DNA of 34,912 nucleotides, from the IMG/VR virus record IMGVR_UViG_3300045107_000588, positions 1-34,912 of that record. The stretch is one strand, 5' to 3'. Shown in pieces: positions 8,012 to 16,373 of this stretch. Under the pieces are notes generated by a model. That model was not told the DNA's origin, did not search any database, and saw only the letters and a list, made by a program, of their open reading frames with translations. The DNA is from a virus. A program made the translations under genes and the position numbers. Position 1 is the first letter of the stretch; every line of letters starts with the position of its first letter.

Positions 8012-8366
8012 TTTCGGGGATGCTTGGTTCGCCTTCGGGCGGGGCGTTCACGGGACGCACAGTAATGTGTGTTACCAGTTTGTCTGCAATACGTTCGGCT
8101 AGGTCATCTGTGTCCTTTTCTTTAGGAATAAAGTAAGGAAGCAAATCCGAAAGCACGCGGATGTACTGCAGGCGTAGATTGCAGCGGCTCTCCAGGGTTT
8201 TTACCTTTTGGATGTCTACCTCAAGGCCTTCAAGGTGCTCGCCGATTTTTTGAAAAGCATCCATCAACTTAGGGCTTTCGATAATCGCCCGGGTAAGGCG
8301 GGGTAGGGTACTAACAGCACCTTTCGGCCTACCCTTCGGGTTACCACTTATGCCTTTGGTAAACAT
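7998..8366 (-). CDS. Probable small terminase subunit
   Basis: A 122-aa protein beginning with GISGNPKGRPKGA (residues 5-17), the AT-hook-like DUF5681-type N terminus found on many phage DNA-recognition proteins. Two helices follow (about 28-75), then an acidic-to-proline-rich tail. Its position directly before the large terminase, with a 14-nt overlap, makes TerS the natural reading. The helical middle could form the oligomerisation domain. The family match is to the N-terminal motif only. Confidence 0.65.
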   Translation of the reverse strand: MFTKGISGNPKGRPKGAVSTLPRLTRAIIESPKLMDAFQKIGEHLEGLEVDIQKVKTLESRCNLRLQYIRVLSDLLPYFIPKEKDTDDLAERIADKLVTHITVRPVNAPPEGEPSIPENGSH

Positions 8367-8417
8367 ATTGGTATGCGTTGTTTGAAGTTTGTTTTTTGTT
8401 GTTGTTACAACTATTTA

Positions 8418-8597
8418 TCAGTTACTGGATAATATATCATGGAGCCGTTTTTGGGATAGCCCATAACGTGTACCCAGCTCGTTAAAGCAGTCGTCGAGCC
8501 GCCGGCGCTGCTCGCTGTGCAGCCGGTTAAACTCCTCGCGGATGTAGTTGTCGCGCTTCAATCGGTTTTCTTTTCGTTTCTGATGCCATGCAGCCAT
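8418..8597 (-). CDS. 59-aa basic protein heading the packaging operon
   Basis: A short frame starting at the ATG whose complement is 8595-8597 and ending at the TGA complement 8418-8420. The product begins MAAWHQKRKENRLKRDNY and ends with a helix-turn-helix-like segment (LGTRYGLSQKRLHDILSSN). It is strongly basic and helical, fitting a small DNA-binding protein. It is the first gene of the leftward operon, 51 bp before the probable TerS. It could be part of the terminase recognition complex or an activator of late genes. The coding call rests on position, composition and the lack of any other gene in this gap. Confidence 0.6.
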   Translation of the reverse strand: MAAWHQKRKENRLKRDNYIREEFNRLHSEQRRRLDDCFNELGTRYGLSQKRLHDILSSN

Positions 8598-8731
8598 AGT
8601 AAAGTAATCGGTTGAACAAATTTCGCAATCAAATAACCAATTGAGTTAGAATACTTACTAACTGGGTGGGAATTAAGACTAACTGAGAATTAAAATGAGT
8701 TGATAAATTTTTGCGGCTGCAACTTTGTACC
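8598..8731. promoter_or_regulatory. Divergent late control region with direct and inverted repeats
   Basis: A 134-bp AT-rich gap between the leftward packaging operon and the rightward capsid-tail operon. ACTAACTG occurs at 8657-8664 and 8678-8685 (21-bp period), each followed by GAATTAA. AGTTAG (8644-8649) and CTAACT (8658-8663) form an inverted repeat with an 8-nt spacer. TTTG-containing elements near 8710-8713 and 8724-8727 resemble the Bacteroidota minus-7 box (TAnnTTTG) with one mismatch. This is a likely site for late transcription control in both directions. Confidence 0.5.
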
Positions 8732-9871
8732 ATGCAGGCGGAAATTGTCCTTAACACTGTTATCGGCCAGGGCGATTTATTCGAGCCCGGTACTACCGCC
8801 AAGGATTTTTTGGGGTCGCTCACCAAAGCGACGGGTGGTGATAAGCAAACGCCCCTAAACATCATTATCAACTCACCCGGCGGCAATGTGCACGACGGGC
8901 TAGAGATGTATAACGCCTTGCGGGAATATGCTAACAGCACTGCTGTTATCGTAGGTGTGGCCGCTAGTGCTGCCAGTTTCGTTGCCATGGGGGCCGCCCG
9001 TGTGGCCATCAACCGGTCGGCCCAATTGATGATACACTTGCCTAAAACGGGTGTTTATGGCAATGCTACCGAAGTCCAGCAAACCGCTGAGGCACTGGAG
9101 AAAATGGGCCAAAGCATTGCTGAAATCTACGTGGCTAAAACGGGTTTGCCGAAAGAAATAGTCATGGAGCTTATGGCGGCCGAAACGTGGATGACCGCAG
9201 AAGAAGCGCTCGCAATGGGCTTTGTGGATGAAATCCGTGAACACAACGGCGCAGTAACGCGGGATAGCCGGTTGGCTCCTGCAGCATTGTACAGCCAGTC
9301 TTTACAGGTAAAGGAAAAGGTAGTAGCCAGGGCACAAACTCAGGCTGAAGCCCCCATTAAGCAACTGCCGGCCATTTACAACCAAGTCAAACAACAACTA
9401 AACAACGCCCATACAATGGACAACAAGGAAATTGAGGCAGAAACTGCCAAGGTAAACGAGCTGCAGGCTCAACTCAGTGAGCTCAAGAAGCAAAACGAGA
9501 CGCTGGCTAACCAACTCAAACAAGCCGAACAGACACAGATTAAAGACGTGCTGGATACGGCGGAAAAGCTTGGCAAGTTCTCGGCCAGTGAGCGCACCAA
9601 GTTTGAAGGTATTGCGCAAAAAGGCCTGGATAACCTCAAAGCCGTACTGGACGTACTGCCTGCCAAAAACGACTTAACCCTTTCGGCATTGATCGACAAA
9701 AAGACCGAACTGCCCAAGGGCGAATCTGCAAAAACCTTTGATCAGTTATGGCGAGAAGACCCTCAAGCCCTGCTGAAGCTAAAAGAACAAAACCCTGCCG
9801 AATACCAACGCTTGTACGAAAACCATTTCGGCATGGCAAAGTACCAAAACGACTACAAGCGCACGGCTTAA
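8732..9871 (+). CDS. ClpP-like head maturation protease fused to scaffold
   Basis: 379 aa from the ATG at 8732; an in-frame TTG at 8711 is less likely. Residues about 1-170 are an S14 (ClpP-like) serine protease: NSPGG (47-51), the nucleophile Ser79 in GVAASAAS, His102 in MIHLP, and the TWMTAEEALAMGFVDEI end motif. Residues about 225-379 form a coiled-coil scaffold with heptads (KVNELQAQLSELKKQNETL) and a C-terminal YQNDYKR tail that could bind the capsid protein. A possible internal start at 9416 would make the scaffold alone. The enzyme cleaves scaffold and capsid during procapsid maturation. It lies directly before the major capsid gene. Confidence 0.88.
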   Translation: MQAEIVLNTVIGQGDLFEPGTTAKDFLGSLTKATGGDKQTPLNIIINSPGGNVHDGLEMYNALREYANSTAVIVGVAASAASFVAMGAARVAINRSAQLMIHLPKTGVYGNATEVQQTAEALEKMGQSIAEIYVAKTGLPKEIVMELMAAETWMTAEEALAMGFVDEIREHNGAVTRDSRLAPAALYSQSLQVKEKVVARAQTQAEAPIKQLPAIYNQVKQQLNNAHTMDNKEIEAETAKVNELQAQLSELKKQNETLANQLKQAEQTQIKDVLDTAEKLGKFSASERTKFEGIAQKGLDNLKAVLDVLPAKNDLTLSALIDKKTELPKGESAKTFDQLWREDPQALLKLKEQNPAEYQRLYENHFGMAKYQNDYKRTA

Positions 9872-9905
9872 ACCAAACAAAAAGACAAACTAACCTCTTA
9901 AAAAA

Positions 9906-10832
9906 ATGGGTGTACAAACCGAATTTTGGACTGGCGAGGTGATGCGCAAGTTCCGCGCAGCCACCAACTGGCTCAGTGTTCTTGAGGACAAAAGCGCACT
10001 AGTCAATAACCGTGTAATTCACGCGGTAGATATTGGGTCAGACCCCAGTGTGCTAGTTGATGCGACCGCTGGCAGTAACATTACTAGTGCAGCTGCTGCT
10101 GAAGCCGACCTGACATTCCAGCTTAACAAACTGGAGACCACCAACACCATTGTAACACGCGACGAACTGTACGCGGTGAGTTACGACGTGATCGGCGAAA
10201 AAACCAACCAGCACGTAACGCTGCTGAAGGAGTATGCGGGTAGGTTGGCCGCGCAAAACATTGCGCCCGCAGGCAACGCCACGGCTACGCCCGTATTTGT
10301 CACATCGGGCAGCGGCGATAGCCCCTACAAGGTGGTAGGCCAAACGGGTAACCGAAACCCAATGGTGCTTAACGATTTGGCCAAGATGGGCAATGCGTTT
10401 GACCAACAAAACATCCCGCGCGAAGACCGCTATGTTGTCTTGCACCCTCAGCACTACTGGGATTTAGTGGCCATATCCAACGCGAACAGCTACTTCAACG
10501 CCAACAACTTTGTGAAAATGGCCGACGGTCAATTAGTGCCACGCATCCACGGTTGGTACATTTTGATGGCTCAAAACACGCCTACGTTTAATGGTAGCAC
10601 CTTGGCTAAAAAAGCCATTGGAGCCGTTGCCGCCGCTGCCACCGACTCACCTGCATCCGTATTCTTCTACGGCCCGCGGGTGTTCAAAGGCATGAAGGAC
10701 ATCGAGATGTTCTACCAGGATGCAAGCATCAACCCGCAAACACGGGTTAACACAATCGGTTTCCGCATGTGGTTCGGCGCATTCGCCAAAAAGGCTGAAG
10801 CTATCGGTGCAATTGTAAGTGGCTTGGCATAA
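9906..10832 (+). CDS. Major capsid protein (HK97-fold)
   Basis: A 308-aa protein directly after the protease-scaffold gene, the canonical place for the major capsid. It has an N-terminal helix (EFWTGEVMRKFRAA), a long spine-helix region around 90-130, the VVLHPQHYWDL strand-helix element (about 178-188) common in HK97-like capsid proteins, and a C-terminal sheet ending with the GFRMWFGAFAKKAEA segment. The leader is A-rich (TCTTAAAAAA) with no Shine-Dalgarno, typical of highly expressed Bacteroidota genes. Confidence 0.85.
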   Translation: MGVQTEFWTGEVMRKFRAATNWLSVLEDKSALVNNRVIHAVDIGSDPSVLVDATAGSNITSAAAAEADLTFQLNKLETTNTIVTRDELYAVSYDVIGEKTNQHVTLLKEYAGRLAAQNIAPAGNATATPVFVTSGSGDSPYKVVGQTGNRNPMVLNDLAKMGNAFDQQNIPREDRYVVLHPQHYWDLVAISNANSYFNANNFVKMADGQLVPRIHGWYILMAQNTPTFNGSTLAKKAIGAVAAAATDSPASVFFYGPRVFKGMKDIEMFYQDASINPQTRVNTIGFRMWFGAFAKKAEAIGAIVSGLA

Positions 10833-10845
10833 CCCATTAATGACC

Positions 10846-11091
10846 ATGAACAAGCAAGAAGTCATCGATACGTTTTTGCCGCAAATCATCAAGGACGGGT
10901 ACTTTGAAGCATATCCGACCGAAGATTGTTTGCTCCTTACCGCCGACGGCCAAGTGTTTTTGAAAGCCGATGAAAATTGGGCACAAAGGCATGCCAAGGC
11001 TATTGCTGGGGCCAACCAAGAGCCCGAAGTGTTTGAGATACCGCGCAGCGCCGCAACGCCTACAACCGGCAAAACTCAGAAAGGCAAGTAA
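10846..11091 (+). CDS. Small unknown protein between capsid and sheath
   Basis: 81 aa from the ATG at 10846; ATG at 10840 is equally possible. It starts MNKQEVIDTFLPQIIKDGYF and has a basic, Thr/Lys-rich tail. The EDCLLLTADGQVF segment resembles small Bacteroidota phage proteins placed after the capsid gene. Candidate roles are capsid decoration or head-tail connection. Its stop overlaps the sheath start by one base. Confidence 0.6.
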   Translation: MNKQEVIDTFLPQIIKDGYFEAYPTEDCLLLTADGQVFLKADENWAQRHAKAIAGANQEPEVFEIPRSAATPTTGKTQKGK

Positions 11092-12284
11092 TGGCAATTC
11101 CAAGCGTCCAAAATCAACAACTCAACGGGCAACTGGGGGCACAAGCGCAGTTGCAAGATGGTATCGCTGGCCTAATCATGAGCGGCGTTGCCCCAAGCGG
11201 CTTGGCCTTACTAACGCCCGCAACCATCTTCAGTGTTGCCGATGCCCAAGCTCTAGGGATTACCGCAGCCTATGATACAGCCAACAGCACAAAGGTATTC
11301 AAGCACATCAGTGATTTTTACAAGGTTGCGCCGGCCGGTGCCGAACTGAACATCATGCTGGTGAGCAATGCTGTACTGATGGCCAGCATGGTGGATGTAA
11401 CGCAAGCACAATATGCCCAAGCACTTCTGAATTACCGCAAGGAAATTAGCTTGTTGGGTATCTCCCGGGTGCCCCCCGGCACCTATGCGCCCACCATTAC
11501 CGCCGGTATCGATCCCGACGTGGTGAGTGCTGTAACCAATGCACAGGCTTTGGGCAACCAGCAGTTTCAAAATGGATACCGCCTATTAACACTGATTGAA
11601 GCCCGGCAAATGAGCGTGTCCAGCATAGGTTCACTACAGAACTTCCGGCAAGGCTCAGCAAGCCGGGTGGCCGTAATTGCGGGCACAGACTTGGCCGGAT
11701 ATGCTGGCGCGAATGTGGGCCAGGCGCTGGGCAAGCTGGCCGCAATCGGGGTAAATAGAAATATAGGTGAAGTCGCCCTGGGTGCCGAGCCCAACACCAC
11801 GGCCTACCTAGCCGACGGCACAACCAACTGTGCCTTGGCCAGCAAAGGCTTGCTGGATAGCGTCAACGACAAGGGCTATGTGTTCTTCACCCAGCATCCG
11901 ACACTCTCGGGCTTTTACTTTAACGACGACCCTACGGCCACAGTGGCCACGGACGATGCCTACAGCATCAGCAACAGACGCGTCTTGGATAAGGCGAGCA
12001 AGATTGCATTTAACGAATGCATCCAATTTTTGAAATCGAACGTGCCGGTAGACCCTGCAACGGGCAAGCTCGCGCTGGGTTTCTGCGCCACCATCCAAGA
12101 TGCTATTCGCCTCAGCGGCAAGACGCAAATGGTGGACAATGGCGAGTGTTCGGATTTCCGCGTGTTCGTCGACCCGAACCAAAACGTTGTGGCCACCAGC
12201 AAACTCACCGTACAGGTGCGCGTGGTGGTTAACGGCATCGCGCGTACGATTGTATCACAAGTGGCCCTAACCAACCTATTGTAA
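11091..12284 (+). CDS. Tail sheath protein (DUF2586-like)
   Basis: A 397-aa protein. The pattern fits DUF2586-type contractile-tail sheaths: an N-terminal strand ending GIAGLIMSGVAPSG, repeated alternating helix-strand units, conserved GKLAAIGVNRNIGEVALG (about 209-226), KGYVFFTQHP (about 260) and a C-terminal sheath domain (TSKLTVQVRVVVNGIA). It precedes a tube-sized gene and a chaperone, as in P2 and Mu-type contractile tails. This makes the phage a myovirus in morphology. Confidence 0.8.
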   Translation: MAIPSVQNQQLNGQLGAQAQLQDGIAGLIMSGVAPSGLALLTPATIFSVADAQALGITAAYDTANSTKVFKHISDFYKVAPAGAELNIMLVSNAVLMASMVDVTQAQYAQALLNYRKEISLLGISRVPPGTYAPTITAGIDPDVVSAVTNAQALGNQQFQNGYRLLTLIEARQMSVSSIGSLQNFRQGSASRVAVIAGTDLAGYAGANVGQALGKLAAIGVNRNIGEVALGAEPNTTAYLADGTTNCALASKGLLDSVNDKGYVFFTQHPTLSGFYFNDDPTATVATDDAYSISNRRVLDKASKIAFNECIQFLKSNVPVDPATGKLALGFCATIQDAIRLSGKTQMVDNGECSDFRVFVDPNQNVVATSKLTVQVRVVVNGIARTIVSQVALTNLL

Positions 12285-12285
12285 C

Positions 12286-12699
12286 ATGGCGAACTACGAA
12301 TTCTCCGGCAAGGACGTAAAAATCTACATGGGTGGCAAGGTTGTGGGTGGTGCCACTAAGCTGAATGTAAAGGTTGATCGCGAAACCGTAAACCTATACG
12401 TGCTTGGTTCTGCCGACCCTTTCGCCACTACAAAAAAGGTGAAAGTGCGCACCGGTAGCCTCGAGGTTTACCTGAGCGAATGGATTGCCATGATGCGCAG
12501 CCTGCCCGGCGGCGGGGACATCACCGATGTAATAGACGCGCAGTTAGTGGCTGTGATGGAGGCTGGGACCGACATTGTGCCGTTTACGGTTATGCTTGGC
12601 GGTGTCAATTTTGAAAACTTTGACTGGACAGCGGAAAAGGAAAGCGATAGCATTCCTGTTACAATCAATTTCAAGTACCGCACGCTTCAGAAAATTTAA
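12286..12699 (+). CDS. Tail tube protein
   Basis: A 137-aa, strand-rich protein (FSGKDVKIYMGGKVVGG at the N terminus, PVTINFKYRTLQ at the C terminus) of the usual tube size. It starts one base after the sheath stop. Beta-sandwich proteins of this size between sheath and chaperone are the inner tube (gpFII-like). Confidence 0.75.
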   Translation: MANYEFSGKDVKIYMGGKVVGGATKLNVKVDRETVNLYVLGSADPFATTKKVKVRTGSLEVYLSEWIAMMRSLPGGGDITDVIDAQLVAVMEAGTDIVPFTVMLGGVNFENFDWTAEKESDSIPVTINFKYRTLQKI

Positions 12700-12712
12700 C
12701 CCATAACCAAAC

Positions 12713-13054
12713 ATGAGCACAGAACAAGAATTCGGCAAAGCAACTGCCGACGAAATCGCCGCATGGAAATCCAAAGGCGAAAACGTCGAAGTCTTTGAGA
12801 TTGGCGTAGATACGCCTAAAGGCAAGGTCTATGCCTATCTGATTAAAGACGATACCCTGGCCTTTTTCCAAGTGCTGAGCATGTACGCCGGCCGCTTGCG
12901 CCACGATGCGGTAGGTGCAGCCGAATTCCTGTTTGACAAGTTGGTGGTTAAGTGCACCGACGATTTCAAAACAAGCGCCAAGGTGCGCATGGCCGCGGTA
13001 AGTTTCGTCAATCAAATCGAGGTGGTGGCCCAGGGGGAGTTGCGGCGGCTATAG
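12713..13054 (+). CDS. Tail assembly chaperone (short product)
   Basis: A 113-aa acidic protein located between the tube and the tape measure. It has strands at VEVFEIGVDTPKGKVYAYLI and a helical C terminus. Like lambda gpG, T4-like and mycobacteriophage chaperones, it has a second frame just downstream that can be joined by a minus-1 shift (see 13034-13209). The chaperone coats the tape measure before tube assembly. It starts with ATGAGCACA, a 9-base start cassette shared with four other genes. Confidence 0.75.
   Translation: MSTEQEFGKATADEIAAWKSKGENVEVFEIGVDTPKGKVYAYLIKDDTLAFFQVLSMYAGRLRHDAVGAAEFLFDKLVVKCTDDFKTSAKVRMAAVSFVNQIEVVAQGELRRL
13033..13039 (+). promoter_or_regulatory. Candidate minus-1 frameshift site in the tail chaperone gene
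   Basis: A run of five G (13033-13037, codons CAG GGG GAG in the zero frame) lies 15 nt before the TAG stop at 13052. The P-site glycine tRNA can re-pair fully after a minus-1 slip, while the A-site pairing is imperfect. The heptamer is not canonical, and the call rests on gene position and the intact downstream frame. Confidence 0.5.
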
Positions 13055-13209
13055 ATGCCGCCAAAATCGGAAAGAAAGACTGGATAAGGCAATGGAGCGC
13101 GCTGATCCGGTATCATTTCAAAGTCGACCCTTACAAGTTAAGTGCGCATGAATGGGGGGTAATGGTCAGCGATCTTCAATGGTTGTTTGAGCATAAACAA
13201 ATCATGTAA
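13034..13209 (+). CDS. Frameshift extension of the tail assembly chaperone
   Basis: A minus-1 frame with no start codon of its own at a sensible place. It continues from the poly-G site as GVAAAIDAAKIGKKDWIRQW and ends with a helical tail (SAHEWGVMVSDLQWLFEHKQ). The long product would be about 165 aa (12713-13209). Its stop overlaps the tape-measure ATG (TAATG), the usual layout for the G-T chaperone pair. The extension is the part that would bind the tape measure. Confidence 0.65.
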
Positions 13210-14699
13210 TGGCTAACGTAGCAGAGTTTGAAGCAATCTTAAAGGACTTTGTCAGCGCGCCGCTGGCCAAGATGGTTGCGCAAACAGAACTGCTTAACCA
13301 CAAGCTGGACAAACTGCAGCGCACACGCACAGTTAAGGTAAAGGCGGACTTGCCCAAGGAAGTTGAGGGCAGTGGTTTGGAAAAATCCATCGGGGGGATG
13401 GTGGGCCGGTTTGCGCCGATGGCGGCTGGCGCGCTGGGGGCCATTTTTGCGGTCGACAAAATCAAGGAATTCGGCATGGAGGTAATCAATACCACCGGCA
13501 AGTTCCAAAAGTACGAGGCGGTATTGTCCAACACGGTAGGCAGCAAGGCGCTAGCCGACGCATACCTGACACAGCTGACGGCATTCGCCGCACAAACGCC
13601 GTTTTCCGTTGACGAACTAACGAACAGCTTCATTAAGCTGGCCAACCGCGGTATCCGGCCCAGCTTGGATACATTCCGCGCCGTGGGCGATTTCTCGGGC
13701 GTGCTGGGCAAGTCATTCGACCAGGTGGTAGAGGCGATATTGGACATCAACAACCAGGTACGGTGGAAGGAAATCGGCGTGAAGGCGGAAACGTCCGGCA
13801 ACAAGGTGAAGCTAACCTTTAAGGGCATGACGCAGGAAGTGGAGCGCACCGAGGCGGGTGTACTGAAGGCGATTGAAGCGTTCGGCAAGATGCAGGGCGT
13901 GGCGGGCACGATGGAGGCTGTTAGCCAAACCATTGTGGGCCGCATCAGCAACATGGGCGATGCCTGGGAACAGTTTATGAACACCATTGGCAAGACCGAC
14001 CGCGGCGCAATCGGCAGTACCATCGGGTGGCTTACGGAGATGATACAAGGGCTTGAGGAAAGGTATATAAGACTGTTTTACTCAGTAGACCAACGTGCCG
14101 ATCTTGGGGCAAACGAAATTGTTTCTAGAGCCCTAGGTAATTTCCAAGCTGGCGACAAAAACGCATTTAGGTTTCAAATCGACGAAATTAAAAACAAGCT
14201 TTATGCAGATTCCGTTGACGAACTGCGCGATGCAATGAAAGCTGCTGGAATCGAAAACACTGACCAAATAGCAGATGAAATCCGTAGTGCCGACAAGAAC
14301 AGCGTTATCAATAAATTCACTTTTTTGGGAAACTTAAGAAAAAACTTTACTGGCAAGGATGACGATGTAATTGCCGAAAGGCTTAAAAACGCTGAACTGA
14401 ACGTCAGAATATATGCTTCAGCATTAGCCAAGCTAGAGGAAGCCGAGCGTGCCGCCCTCCAAAAGCAGCCGCTCGACAAGCCGGCTGCCGAGATGGCCGA
14501 CCAGGCCAGCGCCATACGCGGCAACAGTAAGCCGCTGAACATCTATGTCAGTATCGGCAAGGTGGCGGAAAAGCTGGAGGCCAACTACAGTACCGCAGCT
14601 GAAGCATTGGACGACTTGGCATCTCAAGTGCAAGAGGTAATCAGCCGCGCCGCCGCTGGGGCCATTCAAACGGTGGAAAGGGGGTACTATGGCCGGTAA
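13209..14699 (+). CDS. Tape measure protein
   Basis: A 496-aa helical protein with a hydrophobic segment (FAPMAAGALGAIFAV, about residues 68-82) that would insert in the host membrane during DNA entry. The early helices (about residues 97-190: YEAVLSNTVG, QTPFSVDEL, IKLANRGIRP, VGDFSGVLGKSFDQV) match the start of many tape measures. The middle (about 300-400) is charged and lower in GC. Tape measures set tail length at roughly 1.5 angstrom per residue, so this would give a tail of about 75 nm (estimate). It overlaps the following gene by 11 nt. Confidence 0.85.
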   Translation: MANVAEFEAILKDFVSAPLAKMVAQTELLNHKLDKLQRTRTVKVKADLPKEVEGSGLEKSIGGMVGRFAPMAAGALGAIFAVDKIKEFGMEVINTTGKFQKYEAVLSNTVGSKALADAYLTQLTAFAAQTPFSVDELTNSFIKLANRGIRPSLDTFRAVGDFSGVLGKSFDQVVEAILDINNQVRWKEIGVKAETSGNKVKLTFKGMTQEVERTEAGVLKAIEAFGKMQGVAGTMEAVSQTIVGRISNMGDAWEQFMNTIGKTDRGAIGSTIGWLTEMIQGLEERYIRLFYSVDQRADLGANEIVSRALGNFQAGDKNAFRFQIDEIKNKLYADSVDELRDAMKAAGIENTDQIADEIRSADKNSVINKFTFLGNLRKNFTGKDDDVIAERLKNAELNVRIYASALAKLEEAERAALQKQPLDKPAAEMADQASAIRGNSKPLNIYVSIGKVAEKLEANYSTAAEALDDLASQVQEVISRAAAGAIQTVERGYYGR

Positions 14700-15333
14700 C
14701 GACTATAAGCTACCCATTCATCGTAATCTGCTGGATACGGTGCGTGCGGGTATTGCCTCGCCATTCGGGTTGGCCGTGCCGTATCCGCTGTTTCTGATTC
14801 AGGCGCTAAAGAAGGCCGTACCCTTTAACGTGGACTTCGGCAAGCCGCTCATCAAGCTGGAGAACACCTATGCCCGTTTTGATTTTGGAGATGATGTAGA
14901 CGGCCTGCCGCTGGTGTATTCACTCAATGTTACGCAAAGCAATAATTTCGCGCGTACCAATTTGCCCGGGCGTAAAGGCAGTATTAAGGAGGGCATCGCT
15001 CAAAACGATTTTACCATTTCCATCCAAGGTAACATTGTTAATACCAAATCCTTTCCAGCCGAAGCGTACGGGTCGCTGAATAAATATTCCGGCGCAGTGG
15101 ACATCTATGATGAGCAGCCGCCACTGACAACCATTGCGGCGTTAAAGAAACTGGCCGATCTCAAAGCGCCTCTGAAGGTAATCAACCCTTTTTTGAACCA
15201 GGCCTACGGCATCTACTATATAATGTTTGAGCAGGTATTTTACACAATTGAAGCGGAAAGCTACAGTGTAGTGCCTTATAGCATCAATGCAGTGAGTGAT
15301 TTTGGCCCTAACGACAAACTCGAAATAAAATGA
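14689..15333 (+). CDS. Tail/baseplate protein (DUF6046-like)
   Basis: A 214-aa strand-rich protein following the tape measure. The YGSLNKYSGAVDIYDEQPPL region (about residues 125-144) and the mid-length beta pattern remind me of DUF6046 proteins of Bacteroidota prophages, which occupy this position. I cannot confirm the match. It probably closes the tube at the baseplate end, a role held by gp53/LysM-type proteins in other phages. A weak GGGGG Shine-Dalgarno precedes its ATG inside the tape-measure gene. Confidence 0.6.
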   Translation: MAGNDYKLPIHRNLLDTVRAGIASPFGLAVPYPLFLIQALKKAVPFNVDFGKPLIKLENTYARFDFGDDVDGLPLVYSLNVTQSNNFARTNLPGRKGSIKEGIAQNDFTISIQGNIVNTKSFPAEAYGSLNKYSGAVDIYDEQPPLTTIAALKKLADLKAPLKVINPFLNQAYGIYYIMFEQVFYTIEAESYSVVPYSINAVSDFGPNDKLEIK

Positions 15334-16373
15334 AGATAAAGGCTAACGGCAGCTATGCAACCCAGGCGCGACCGACAGGCGGGAACATTTCCGCGCCGCC
15401 GTTGCCGCCCTTCCTCGCCCCGCCCACGCCGGGCATTCCCACATATACCTACATAGCCTTTGCAAAAAATCAAGATCCGTCGGGCGCGGACTTCTTCTAC
15501 AACAGCAACTTGCGGCCCGAAGTTGGCGGCAATTACGATACTGCCTACATGTGGGTAGCTATCCGTACCAGCGATGCCCCGATAACTTCACCCGGGCCAG
15601 CGGATTTCGCTGGGCGCTGGTTTCCGATTGGCGGCACTCCAGCACCACCTTACGACTTCAAAACGGCTGGCAGCATCAATCTCAATGGTGCCACGAATAA
15701 CCAGTGTTTCCGCGCACCGTCTTTTGTAGGACAAGCCATCCCATCGCAGTTTACCTTGGTCTATTGGCTGAATTTGCGTTCGCTCCAAAATGTTAACGTA
15801 CTGTTTTCGCTCGCGCAAAAAGCGGATGGCGCGAGCGACCAGTTCTTTGCAAGAGTTCGCACATACCCCAGCTACCCTACTGATAGGAGTATTTATTTGT
15901 CGATAACAACGCAGAATGGCGTATCTGCGACAGACGAAATTTCCGACGGCACCAACGTAAGGCTTACGCTGGGTCAGCGCATAATGTTGGTTCTTACCCT
16001 TGACAATGGCTACTTTGAGTTTTGGCAAGATGGGATGCGGGCTTTGACCAATGGGGTAAATGGTGTACAACTCAATGCCGGCCGCATCCCTACTACATTC
16101 GGCGGCTTTGATTTTGGCCGCATACCGGAGTACGATACCCTGTGCTCAGACCAAGCCATGGACGAGATTTCATTCTACAACCGCATCTTGGCACCGGCTG
16201 AAATTCAACGCCTATGGGGCAATGGGCAAGGCGCTTCGGCGGCCGGTATAGCGGGCCAAATGGCTTATTGGAAGTTTGACGAAATGCTGGTGGACGGCAC
16301 GGGCAATTACGTACCCGATGCCAGCGGTAATGGCAGGAAGTTGTATGCACTAAATGGCGCTAACTTAGTATGA
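15330..16373 (+). CDS. LamG/concanavalin-like tail protein
   Basis: A 347-aa protein. A proline-rich N terminus (about 1-45) leads to a linker, then a laminin-G-type jelly roll (about 115-330). The jelly roll is seen in the F-T-L-V-Y-W-L-N-L strand, the RIMLVLTLDNGYFEFWQDG strand pair, and the closing DEISFYNRILAPAEIQRLW motif, which is highly characteristic of LamG_3 domains. Such domains bind sugars or proteins. It may be a baseplate-attached receptor-binding or adhesion module. It overlaps both neighbours by 4 nt, so it belongs to the tail operon. Confidence 0.75.
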   Translation: MKIKANGSYATQARPTGGNISAPPLPPFLAPPTPGIPTYTYIAFAKNQDPSGADFFYNSNLRPEVGGNYDTAYMWVAIRTSDAPITSPGPADFAGRWFPIGGTPAPPYDFKTAGSINLNGATNNQCFRAPSFVGQAIPSQFTLVYWLNLRSLQNVNVLFSLAQKADGASDQFFARVRTYPSYPTDRSIYLSITTQNGVSATDEISDGTNVRLTLGQRIMLVLTLDNGYFEFWQDGMRALTNGVNGVQLNAGRIPTTFGGFDFGRIPEYDTLCSDQAMDEISFYNRILAPAEIQRLWGNGQGASAAGIAGQMAYWKFDEMLVDGTGNYVPDASGNGRKLYALNGANLV

